A stretch of DNA of 64,000 nt from the NCBI GenBank assembly GCA_029465975.1, contig CM055761.1, positions 10,342,529 to 10,406,528 on the forward strand, written 5' to 3'. Shown here piece after piece: positions 53,062 through 62,479 of the stretch (the stretch's first letter is position 1; each line of letters opens with the position of its first letter). Source of the DNA: Dallia pectoralis. Taxonomy: Eukaryota; Chordata; Actinopteri; Esociformes; Umbridae. The notes below the pieces were generated by a model. That model worked only from the letters and a program-made list of their open reading frames with translations. It was not told the DNA's origin and made no database searches. A program made the translations under genes and the position numbers.

Positions 53062-54558
53062 ATGAGCGAGCAGAGCCTGACGGTGGGAGGTTTCCCCGGG
53101 GATTATTGCTACACCTCCGGGGAGATTTACTCCTACCGTCACCCCACGGAGCAGTGGGACTGGTTTAAGCCGGAGACACCCCAGGAGGAGCATAGGCGTG
53201 TCCGCGCTTACTTTGGCTACGAACCACCTATGCGGCTATCAGGGCCGGTTACATCGGGTCCGCGGTCCTTCACGGAGGAAGGCAAGAGGGCACCCCGACA
53301 GCGTCCCAAAAAAGTTTTTGGGGGGGAGCTAAGGAGGTGTTCCGGGAGGACTGCGGAGAGGACACCCACAGTCCTGGTGCTGCATGAACAGCCACCCACT
53401 GCTCCGGGGCTGCAGACAGGGGGAGGAAAACCCCTTGAGCTACAGCCACAACCCCAGCCGTGGGAAGACCCTTTTCTGCCACCTACGTCAGGGACCGAAA
53501 AACCCCCGGAGGAGTTAGATGAACAGCCCTCAGCGGTTATTAGGACGTGGTGGAGGACATGGCTGGAGTTACAGGAGCCAGCGCCTGAGATGGTCGCCAC
53601 CACGCCTGCGCCTGAGATGGTCGCCACCACGCCTGCGCCTAAGATGGTCGCCGCCAAGCCGCCACCCGAAATGGCCTCAGCTACGCCCACGTCTGGGATG
53701 ATCGCAGCCAGGCCCGCGCCCAAGATGGCTGCCGCCGTCACGCCAGCGCCCAAGATGGCTGCCTCCGTCACGCCAGCGCCCAAGATGGCTGCCTCCGTCA
53801 CGCAAGCGCCCAAGATGGCTGCCGCCGTCACGCCACAGCCCAAGATGGCTGCCGCCGTCACGCCAGCGCCCAAGATGGCTGCCTCCGTCACGCCAGCGCC
53901 CAAGAGGGCTGCCTCCGTCACGCCAGCGCCCAAGATGGCTGCCGCCGTCACGCCAGCGCCCAAGATGGCTGCCGCCGTCACGCCAGCGCCCAAGATGGCT
54001 GCCGCCTTCACGCCAGCGCCTAAGATGGCTGCCGCCGTCACGCCAGCGCCCAAGATGGCTGCCGCCGTCACGCCAGCGCCCAAGATGGCTGCCGCCTTCA
54101 CGCCAGCGCCTAAGATGGCTGCCGCCGTCACGCCAGCGCCCAAGATGGCTGCCGCCGTCACGCCAGCGCCCACGATGGCTGCCGCATCGCCGCCCCCAAT
54201 GGCTGCCGCATCGCCGCCCACAATGGCTGCCGCATCGCCGCCCACAATGGCTGCCGCATCGCCGCCCACAATGGCTGCCGCATCGCCGCCCACGAAGGCC
54301 GCGCCACGACTACGCTCACGATGGCCGCTGCCACGACTACGCTCACGATGGCCGCCGCCACGACTACGCTCACGATGGCCGCCGCCACGACTACGCTCAC
54401 GATGGCCGCCGCCACGACTACGCTCACGATGGCCGCCGCCACGACGCCCACGATGGCCGCCGCCACGACGCCCACGATGGCTGCCGCCCAAGATTGCTGC
54501 AGACTGTCGAACGCCCAAAGAGGGCTGGACTAACTGTCCAGGCCCGCCTCCGGGTTGA
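53062..54558 (+). CDS. ORF of non-autonomous LTR element, body 2
   Basis: Identical to the body 1 protein over all 498 codons. It differs in context: the LTR directly upstream is the middle LTR, which keeps its TATA-like box, whereas body 1 lies behind a box-less LTR. If either ORF is transcribed from its own LTR, it should be this one. Confidence 0.65.
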   Translation: MSEQSLTVGGFPGDYCYTSGEIYSYRHPTEQWDWFKPETPQEEHRRVRAYFGYEPPMRLSGPVTSGPRSFTEEGKRAPRQRPKKVFGGELRRCSGRTAERTPTVLVLHEQPPTAPGLQTGGGKPLELQPQPQPWEDPFLPPTSGTEKPPEELDEQPSAVIRTWWRTWLELQEPAPEMVATTPAPEMVATTPAPKMVAAKPPPEMASATPTSGMIAARPAPKMAAAVTPAPKMAASVTPAPKMAASVTQAPKMAAAVTPQPKMAAAVTPAPKMAASVTPAPKRAASVTPAPKMAAAVTPAPKMAAAVTPAPKMAAAFTPAPKMAAAVTPAPKMAAAVTPAPKMAAAFTPAPKMAAAVTPAPKMAAAVTPAPTMAAASPPPMAAASPPTMAAASPPTMAAASPPTMAAASPPTKAAPRLRSRWPLPRLRSRWPPPRLRSRWPPPRLRSRWPPPRLRSRWPPPRRPRWPPPRRPRWLPPKIAADCRTPKEGWTNCPGPPPG

Positions 54559-54636
54559 ACGGACAATATATGTCTCCTCTGTTCCCCTTCCCTTTTGGTT
54601 AGGCTATCTGGAAGCCAGCCTTTTAGTGGGGGATAC

Positions 54637-55041
54637 TGTAACATATTGGTTGAGCTGTGCTGTACACAGGGTGGTTGGGAGAGCACTTCTGTATATGTTT
54701 ATTGTAATTAGGAGCACATCTGTTTTGAGTTTGGTTAATTAAGCTCCGGGCATAGGTTTGTATCAGTAGGCTATTTAAGTCCCCTGGTTAGGTTCACTGG
54801 TGCTTGATATTATTTTACGTTACGTGTCGTTGTAGGTGAGTGTTGTGTATAAGTCAAATTGATACTGTTGTTTTTGTAAATGTACAAGTCGCTTTGTGTA
54901 AGCGCATTTCATTTATCTTCAGTATAGTTTTGTCCGTTCGTTGTTCTATGTTTGTTTTAAACTACAATTAAACACGGCGAACGTGATTATCTGGCTCTGC
55001 ATCTCGCTCCGTCTGCACTTCACCTGTACGGATCCGTGACA
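54637..55041 (+). repeat. LTR 3 (3' LTR)
   Basis: 405 bp. It differs from LTR 2 by one base that I could find (CACGGCGAACG in place of CACGACGAACG). Confidence 0.92.
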
Positions 55042-55046
55042 GGTGA

Positions 55047-56030
55047 GCAGCTGTCAAAGACTGGTATTGAGACTCACTGAGCCATTCACCGGCAAAAGCA
55101 GAAATGTGACAATTTTTTTTTTACATCGCTAATAAACTGGCACAATTATAAAATAGAATTGTTTTTTTCCTCTCTGTTTATAAGTTTCCTCTGTTCTATT
55201 TCCACATTCGTTGAACAGTGTTTTATTGGCCACGGTCGGCTCTTCTGCTGTTACCCGTACGATAAACAAATCGTTTTCTATTTATTCTTCCCATCCCGTG
55301 TGAGCAGGGCTAAGGGGGTATAGGGATAGCAATATACACAATTTGGTAAGCCTATTGATAATTATAGTTTATATTTGTTTCATTTCGATACAAAACAATA
55401 CTTTGTTGAAGACTCGTGTAGGCTATATCAATACACGGACGTTTATTCGTTATTAATTATTGCCCGGAAACGTTTAAAATAGCGCTGCACAAAGACTTTG
55501 CTAGCCACAGAGTACCGTTGGATAGAGGAGGTCCCACAGAATCACCCATGCTTTGAATGGAGTAAATCGGATAATGTGTTCCGGAGAAATGCCTTTTTGA
55601 ACGTGGGCAGTACAACCGAGTAGCCTGCACACAATGAATGGCTGCGCTGGGAACTGGCACCGCATAGTCGGGAGTTCCAACGAATAAACCACGCCTTTAA
55701 CAGCCGCATGGTTGGAAGGATAGGGGGGATTCCCACAGAATTCCACGTACTTTGAATGGAGTAAATCGGATGAAGTGTCATCGCAATTTACATAGGAATA
55801 CAGGCATAGTTTTGTAGGAATTTAGTTTAAAAATAACCTTATATTTGTGGACTGACATTGACAAAACTGCTGATGCCGATTTCCTTTCCTTCCCCACCCG
55901 ACGTGAAAAAAACTGAATGATAGCGCAAACAGCGATTACAATTCGATTGTGTAAGGCAGTGAAAATTGTTTCCATCAAAAGCACACTAGTTACTTTAAAT
56001 TATACCAAAATAATTGATAATAGGATATTT
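55047..56030. other. No gene; short piggyBac-related piece and an internal duplication
   Basis: 55404-55463 is the reverse complement (few changes) of 35657-35717 in piggyBac copy 1. 55520-55585 and 55712-55785 are imperfect direct copies sharing CTTTGAATGGAGTAAATCGG. No coding domain. Confidence 0.5.
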
Positions 56031-56177
56031 TAGCAAGTCTTTAGTGCGCTTATTGTTATGAATGGACTTCAGCGTGTTATGCGCTTTATACTGCGTTCTG
56101 TGTACCGGATGACCACTCGAACGCTATCCGTACCTCTGCTTGGCTTCATCCTTCCGCACACCTACACAGCCGTGACA
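56031..56177 (+). repeat. Partial 5' LTR of chromodomain gypsy element
   Basis: Only the 3' third of the LTR remains. Compared with the 3' LTR it lacks TGCGACGCAG and a stretch with ATTAAAAG. It ends GCCGTGACA. Confidence 0.9.
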
Positions 56178-56178
56178 G

Positions 56179-56188
56179 AATTCCACAC
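56179..56188 (+). other. Putative self-priming primer site of gypsy element
   Basis: AATTCCACAC, 1 base after the LTR, is the exact reverse complement of GTGTGGAATT at 60130-60139 in the 3' LTR. Confidence 0.6.
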
Positions 56189-56206
56189 CAACAACGTTGC
56201 GGAGCC

Positions 56207-57150
56207 ATGGAGCCAGCAATAGCGGAGACCCTCGCTCAGCACTCGGCGGTGCTGACATCATTGGGCGATGCCCTCAACACCTTGGCGGCCAACATACGAC
56301 AGCTGGAGACCCTTGTTCTCCTGAGGCAGGGAGAGAGGTGCGTGCAGGAGTTTGCGCTGGAGTTCAGGACCCTGGCAGCGGGGGCTGGGTGGAACGAACG
56401 GGCCAAGAAAGATGTATTTAATGTACATCTAAACCCGGACGTCCGTCGGGAGTTGGCGTGTAGTGATGCCGCTCTCTCTTTCGAGCAGCTAGTAGAATTG
56501 GCCATTACATTGGACAATCTACTGGTTGTTCGCGGACGTTCCGGGTTGGGCTCCTCCGTTTCACTCAGTCCTGCTGTCGCTCCAGAGCCGATGGAAGTGG
56601 GAGGCACCGCGTCACGGGAGACCGCGCGGGCTAGAGAGTGCGCTTTTTGTGGCAGAAAAGGCCACTCTGCCTCTCACTGCTACCAGCGCAATAATAAACC
56701 AGGGTGTAGGAGGTCTGATATTCCTGTGACAGGGAGGGTGAATACACCCCACACCCCGTCAGGGCCCTCTGATACCCATACCACAATTAACATCTGTTTC
56801 CCCACTTCTCCGCAATCTCCCCAGTGTAAGGCGCTCGTAGATTCCGGCGCAGCTGGGGACTTTATTGACAGAACATATGCCAGTCTGTTACAGATTCCGG
56901 TGGTGCCGTTGGCCTGTGCCCGAACCATTACGGGGCTGGACAGTCGACCATTGGGATCGGGGATGGTGACGCAGGTCACGGTACCGGTAACTATGGTCAC
57001 ACAACACACACACACTGAAATGATTACATTGCAATTAATTGACTCACCTTCCTTCCCCGTTGTGCTAGGCATGCCTTGGCTGTCGAAACACAATCCTCAA
57101 TTTTCATGGCCTCGGAGGGCACTGACGGGTTGGTCGCGGGAATGTCAGGG
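56207..57150 (+). pseudogene. gypsy gag-protease, internally deleted
   Basis: Starts at ATG 56207 ('MEPAIAETLAQHSAVLTSLG'). After about 40 residues it goes straight to 'GERCVQEFALEFRTLAAGAG', so the central capsid part seems to be missing. Then come 'MEVGG', a CCHC knuckle ('CAFCGRKGHSASHC', 56640-56681), and a protease ('CKALVDSGAAGDFID', with Asp-Ser-Gly at the active site, 56825-56870) to 'VLGMPWLSKHNPQFSW'. A one-base change near 57150 takes the reading out of the pol frame. Confidence 0.85.
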
Positions 57151-57154
57151 AGGT

Positions 57155-58122
57155 GTCTGGGTGTTTCCGTCGGAGCGACGACGGTGGAGAGTCCAGACAG
57201 TGTCTCCACTGTGCGCATTCCTCCCGAATATTCTGATCTGGCCCTCGTATTTTCAAAACAATTGGCTACCAAATTACCTCCCCATCGACCGGGGGATTGC
57301 GCGATAGAACTGCCGGTAGGCGCTGTACCACCATACAGTCACGTGTATCCCCTGTCTCAGGCAGAGACGGAAGCGATGGAGACGTATGTGTCCGAGTCAT
57401 TGAAACAGGGGATGATCCGCCATTCCACCTCTTCAGCATCCTCGAGTTTTTTCTTTGTAAAAAAGAAGGACGGCGGTTTGCGACCGTGTATTGACTATCG
57501 AGCACTTAACAACATTACAGCTCGCTATCGGTACCCTCTCCCACTGATTTCGTCTGTAATCGAGTCAATGCACGGGGCACGCTTTTTTACAAAGTTAGAT
57601 CTCAGGAGTGCATACAATTTGGTGCGTATCCGGGAGGGAGATGAGTGGAAAACAGCCTTTAGCACAACATCAGGTCACTATGAGTACCTGGTGATGCCGT
57701 ACGGGTTAATGAATGCACCGTCGGTTTTCCAGTCCTTTGTGAATAAAATTTTTCGGGACATGATCGGCCGCGGAGTGTTCGTCTACATAGATGACATCCT
57801 TGTGTATTCGGATAACCGGACTGATCATGTTTTGCTTGTTCGCAGAGTACTGGATCGACTGAGGTCGCATGACCTGTATGCCAAATTGGAAAAGTGTCTG
57901 TTTTTCCAGCGAGCAGTCTCCTTTCTCGGGTTCCACATTACTACGAGGGGGGTGGAAATGGAGGTTGATCGCGTGGCTGCCGTGCGTCATTGGCCCGTTC
58001 CAACCACGGTAAAGGCGGTACAGCGAGTTATCGGTTTCGCGAATTTCTACCGCAGATTCATCAAGAACTTTGGCAAGGTAGCAGCTCCTATTACATCATT
58101 GTTGAAGGGGGGGCCATCTTAG
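57155..58122 (+). pseudogene. gypsy reverse transcriptase
   Basis: The open frame 57076-58122 carries the RT from 'IPPEYSDLALVFSK' on: 'LPPHRPGDCAIEL', 'FFVKKKDGGLRPCIDYRALN', motif A 'FTKLDLRSAYNLVRI', 'MPYGLMNAPSVFQ', motif C 'VFVYIDDILVYSD' (57784-57798 encode YIDDI) and 'NFYRRFIKNFGKVAAP'. It ends at TAG (58120-58122), one base from the AAG usual at this place. The same frame is open again directly after. Confidence 0.9.
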
Positions 58123-59036
58123 ATTCGTTGGTCGAACGAGGCAGACCGCGCGTTTGGTACACTAAAAATGCTGTTTACATCCGCGCCGGTTTTGGCTCAC
58201 CCTGATCCATCACTTCCCTTCATAGTTGAGGTGGATGCATCGGAGGTTGGGGTTGGTGCTATACTGTCCCAGCGTTCGGGCACCCCTCCCAAAGTCCGTC
58301 CCTGTGCGTTCTACTCGCGGAAACTCAGTGCGGTGGAACAAAACTATGACGTGGGTGATAGGGAGCTGTTAGCTGTAGTCAGAGCTCTGACAGAATGGAG
58401 ACACTGGCTCGAGGGAGCGAAACACCCGTTTGTAGTCTGGACTGACCACCGTAACCTGGAGTACATACGGGCTGCTAGGAGGCTTAACCCTCGCCAGGCC
58501 AGGTGGGCGTTATTCTTTACCTGGTTTGAGTTTACGTTGTCGTACATTCCGGGTACGAAGAACGTCAAGGCAGACGCGCTGTCTCGATTATATGACACAG
58601 AGGAGAGGCAGGTTGATAACTCACCTATTCTTCCTGCCTCCTGTATAGTGGCACCGGTGATGTGGGAGGTTGATGCGGACATCCAGCGCGCATTACGCAC
58701 TGATCCATCTCCTCCTCAGTGCCCCGAGGGGCGCGTGTACGTGCCGCTGGATGTTCGCGACCGTCTCATCTGCTGGGCCCACACATCGGTGTCCTCAGGT
58801 CACCCGGGCATTGGTCGGACAGTGCGCTGCCTTACCAATAAATATTGGTGGCCTGGTCTGGCCAAGGATGTGAGGTTGTACGTCTCCTCGTGTTCCGTGT
58901 GTGCCCAGTGTAAGGCACCTAGACACCTTCCGGCGGGTAAGTTACAACCTTTGCCCGTTCCACGGCGACCATGGTCTCACATTAGTGTTGATTTTCTGAC
59001 TGATCTCCCTCTCTCCCAAGGTCACACTAGAAGGCG
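58123..59036 (+). pseudogene. gypsy RNase H and integrase N-terminal part
   Basis: In frame after the TAG: RNase H with 'FIVEVDASEVGVGAILSQ', 'DRELLAVVRAL', 'VWTDHRNLEYI' and 'NVKADALSRL'. Next is the integrase zinc domain ('GHPGIGRTVRCLTNKYWWPG' and 'CSVCAQCKAPR') and the first catalytic Asp ('SVDFLTDLPLSQGHT'). Near 59030 the core is cut and about the next hundred residues, with the second Asp, are missing. Confidence 0.88.
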
Positions 59037-59942
59037 TTTATGGCACGCCTGGGGGTCTCGGTCAGTTTGACCTCCGGCTACCACCCCGAGGCTAATGGGC
59101 AGGTGGAGAGAGTCAATCAGGATTTGGGGAGGTTCCTGAGGTCATATTGTCAGGACCGGCCGGGGGAGTGGGCGGAGTTTCTGCCATGGGCAGAGTATGC
59201 CCAAAATTCACTCCGCCACTCCTCCACTAACCTAACCCCATTTCAGTGTGTCCTAGGGTACCAGCCGGTTCTGGCACCGTGGCAGCAGAGCCAGGCCGAC
59301 ACCGGGGTACCGGCAGTGGATGAGTGGTTCCGGCGTGCTGAGGCGACATGGGATGCTACCCACACCCACCTACAGCACGCCAAACAGCGCCAAAAAACGT
59401 CCGCTGACCGGAGGCGCAGTGAAGCGCCCGTCTATACCCCGGGGGATTGGGTCTGGCTCTCGACCCGGAACCTGCCCGTCCGCCTGCCCTGCCGGAAGCT
59501 GGGCCCGCGGTTTGTGGGGCCGTTTAAAGTCCTGAGGAGAGTAAACGAGGTGACGTATCGATTGCAGCTGCCACCTGACTATCGAATTAATCCCTCGATT
59601 CATGTCTCTCTCCTCAGGCCGGTGGTGGCTGGTCCCCTCCAGCGATCTAGGGTGCTGGAGACCCCCCCGCCCCCCCTGGATATCGAGGGGGCCCCGGCAT
59701 ACACTGTCGGGGACATCATCGACTCCAGACGCCGGGGAGGGGGCCTTCAGTATCTCGTGGAGTGGGAGGGGTACGGCCCGGAGGAGCGATGTTGGGTGCC
59801 GGCGAGGGATGTGCGGGACTCAAACCTTCTAGAGGATTTCCATCGCCGGCGCCCTGACCGTCCAGCTCCTCGTCCTCCGGGTCGGCCCCGAGGTCGGGGT
59901 CGACGCGCTGCCGGAGCCGCGCGTCAGGGGGGAGTACTGTGA
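59037..59942 (+). pseudogene. gypsy integrase C-terminal part with chromodomain
   Basis: The frame picks up at 'ARLGVSVSLTSGYHPEANGQ' with the catalytic Glu in 'QVERVNQDL'. It then reads 'VLGYQPVL', the GPF/Y-type module ('LGPRFVGPFKVLRRVNEVTY'), 'HVSLLRPVV' and a chromodomain (59745-59860, 'LQYLVEWEGYGPEERCWVPA'). It ends in an Arg/Pro tail that overlaps the LTR start. The chromodomain marks it as chromovirus-type, where this module targets integration to marked chromatin. Confidence 0.9.
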
Positions 59943-60374
59943 GAACTCCCTCAGAAGCCAGTGTGCCGCCCCCTGCTGGCGGGCTTCGGCGGTCGTCCTC
60001 CCCGGTCTTCTGAGCCACCATCGTTATCTCCTCCCCCTGCACACCTTGTTCAGTCTCGTCATCACTACACCTGGTGTCCATTATCTCATTAGTGTAGTAT
60101 TTAAGTTCCCTGTGTTTGGTCTGGTCTTTGTGTGGAATTGTTAAATGTTACGTGTGTATCCTTGTGACGCTCCCTGAAGGAGCATTTATACACTGTCTTT
60201 GTGTAAGACAGTAGCAAGTCTTTAGTGCGCTGCGACGCAGCTTATTGTTATGAATGGACTTCAGCGTGTTATGCGCTTTATACTGCGTTCTGAGTACCGA
60301 TTAAAAGGACCACTCGAACGCTATCCGTACCTCTGCTTGGCTTCATCCTTCCGCACACCTAGACAGCCGTGACA
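59939..60374 (+). repeat. 3' LTR of chromodomain gypsy element
   Basis: 436 bp, TGTGAGAACTCC to GCCGTGACA. TATTTAAG at 60098-60105. GTGTGGAATT at 60130-60139, 32 bp on, is the likely transcript start. ATTAAA near 60299. Confidence 0.92.
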
Positions 60375-60574
60375 ATGTGTGCATCACATGAATGAAATAC
60401 TTGGGCCTGAATGCATTGAAGTTATTAGTGGGGCAACAAAAATCCCTTGAAATGCTGGTCTTCTTGATTACAATGATTTTTACAGTTTATTATAAAATCT
60501 ATTATTTCAGTGTTTTTATAATGTACAATTGTATTTCCTGTAAATATTTTCAAAATTATTTCGCGATTCATTTG

Positions 60575-60885
60575 GTTTAATTAAAAATAATTAGAGTGGT
60601 AATATGGTACCATAAAAGCCTAAATCTATGTGCACTTATTAAATTATAGTGGACACTTTTTGGCCATCTATATTCATTTGCCAGGAGGTTTTAATATTTT
60701 GGTTTCACTTCATTCGCCACAGTGATTTTACAACAGCCTGGTGTTTCTGACGCAAAGATCAACAAGATGCGCCATCCTGCTGGTTACTGTGTGTCAGCAA
60801 CATTCTCCCATTCAAACCAACACATGAGTCATGTGACCCAAAACTACAAAAGGCGACAGTATCTGAGCCTTCGCGCTCCTATTGT
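60575..60885 (-). repeat. Interspersed repeat, inverted partner of 25110-25420
   Basis: Reverse-complement similarity to 25.11-25.42 kb over most of its length, with small gaps. Family unknown. Confidence 0.6.
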
Positions 60886-61120
60886 TAAAGAATTTTAGTT
60901 GAATGCATGATTCAACTTGACAAAACATCTATAACTTTTATAGCATTTATGAGTTCAATGTTTAATTAAAGCATACAGAACATTTTCTGAATTTTGTTCA
61001 TTTGAATCAGTACAAAACTCTCCTAAGATAAGTTAATTACAAATAAAAAGAAATATAACAGGTCATTTTGAAATTCACCAATGGGCAAGTAATAAGGCAA
61101 TATTCTCTGTGCTAACTGCA

Positions 61121-61457
61121 TCAGGCTCCACACATGGAAGTAGACCCAAATTCAGACACAGACACTGGTGAGTAATTTCCAGAACTGTGGTTTTTAATGA
61201 TATGGCAAGAATCGTCGGAAATGCAGGAAGTCTGTACACCGGCTGGAGGCGAAGGTAAAGGCAGGGAGCGGTCCAAGGGCGAGCAGGGGTCAGAAGTAGG
61301 ACAGGAGCAGAACTAGTAACAAGAACAGAGATGCTCAATAGAAATACACAAGACGAACTAGCAGGGACCAACAGACTAAATACCCCCACTTATGAGAAGG
61401 TGATGAACACCTTGAGTGGGCAGACCTAACACAGGTGAACACCCTCAGGTCGTGACA
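61121..61457 (-). mobile_element. Solo-LTR-like repeat
   Basis: 337 bp between AACTG direct repeats (61116-61120 and 61458-61462). On minus it starts TGTCACGACC and ends GAGCCTGATG. Sister of 25923-26360. Confidence 0.65.
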
Positions 61458-62328
61458 AACTGTTTTTTCGGACTGTTTATTAAATTACAAACATGTTTTA
61501 TTGTATATGTGAAATGTAAAGGTTTGGTCTAATTGTCATTACTAAAGCCTGTATAGACATTACCATCTATAAAGAATGTAAACAATTAGTGACAAAAACT
61601 GCATAATGTTTATGTCATTAAATTGAGATTTCAGATGCACTGTAAAGATAAGTAATGTCTCTACTGCTATCACTGCTGAATGAGATGTGATGTGATGAAA
61701 GTGATGTCCAAGCTACTGCTATAGAAACGGCACTCATGACCACAGAATGATCAGGCTGGGACTAGTTATTTTATCCTTCCCCCATACTTGTCATACAGTG
61801 AGCACCATAATAAATTGGAAAGTGACCGTTTTATATTTTGCTTCTGTACTCTAGCACTTTGTGTTTGAAAGGATTCAATGAGAATGAGGTTAAAGTGCAG
61901 ACTGCCAGCATTAATTTCAGGGTTTTTCATACATCGGAAGAACCATGTAGAAATGACAGCATCTTTTGTACATAGTCTTAGGAACCTTGGACAGTTCACC
62001 ATAAGGTAGAATAAAGTCATCATTGTAAATATTTGGTCACATATCCTTTGCATGCAATGACTGATTGAAGTAGGCGATGTATCAACATCTTACTCTTTTC
62101 AACTCCTGCTTTGACGCTCTCCTTCATAAGTAAAATCAATTAAAAAAAGTTTTTTTCAACCAAACGTAACAATTTCGTAAATTCAAATGGTTACTTTGAC
62201 ACTTTCCTATCAGGCGTTCAGTTACAGCACAGGTTGCCCTTATTAAAGTTAGAAGTTCTTCTAAACACTGATTATGTTAAAATGTCAACTCTTGTGATAT
62301 TATAACTCATGCCTTATTTCAGTGGTTC
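61458..62328. other. No gene or repeat recognised
   Basis: AT-rich sequence with no recognised coding domain. Confidence 0.45.
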
Positions 62329-62400
62329 TCAACCTTTTTTTTCAGTGGGCCGCACAAAGTCTAAGTTCAAGTTTCACGGGGCGCATATCATTTACATTTG
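62329..62400 (+). mobile_element. hAT terminal fragment
   Basis: CAGTGGTTCTCAACCTTTTTT followed by CAGTGGGCCGCACAAAG (only the first 20 bases of the first block are diagnostic) is a known type of hAT terminus. No matching right end was found, so this is a truncated copy. Confidence 0.55.
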
Positions 62401-62479
62401 GCGTCACCAATGCAAACTAACCAGATATTAAGCATTAAGGTATCTAAATGATTACAGTTCGATTTATTATTATTATTAT

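Larger units (their letters stand above)
50672..55046 (+). mobile_element. Tandem non-autonomous LTR element (subfamily A): LTR-body-LTR-body-LTR
   Basis: Three LTRs (50677-51045, 52639-53043, 54637-55041) separate two bodies of exactly 1593 bp (51046-52638 and 53044-54636). GGTGA stands on both outer sides (50672-50676 and 55042-55046), a 5-bp target duplication, and is absent around the middle LTR. The repeat period is 1998 bp. The two bodies encode identical proteins. The purine tract TTTTAGTGGGGGATAC precedes the second and third LTR. The likely origin is one insertion followed by LTR-LTR unequal exchange, or an assembly duplication. Confidence 0.92.
56031..60374 (+). mobile_element. Chromodomain gypsy (chromovirus-type) LTR element, broken
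   Basis: A partial 5' LTR (56031-56177, matching 60212-60374), then gag with zinc knuckle, protease, RT, RNase H, integrase with a chromodomain, a purine tract (GGGGGGAGTAC) and a full 3' LTR. Because the 5' LTR is truncated, no target duplication can be tested. Lesions: gag central deletion, frame change near 57150, TAG stop at 58120-58122 and integrase core deletion near 59035. It cannot move by itself. Confidence 0.92.

Noticed and set aside
61121..61457. Reading the solo-LTR-like repeat as a host gene exon on the minus strand (104-codon frame)
   Set aside because: Its sister copy at 25.9 kb and the flanking AACTG repeats show that it is a mobile repeat.
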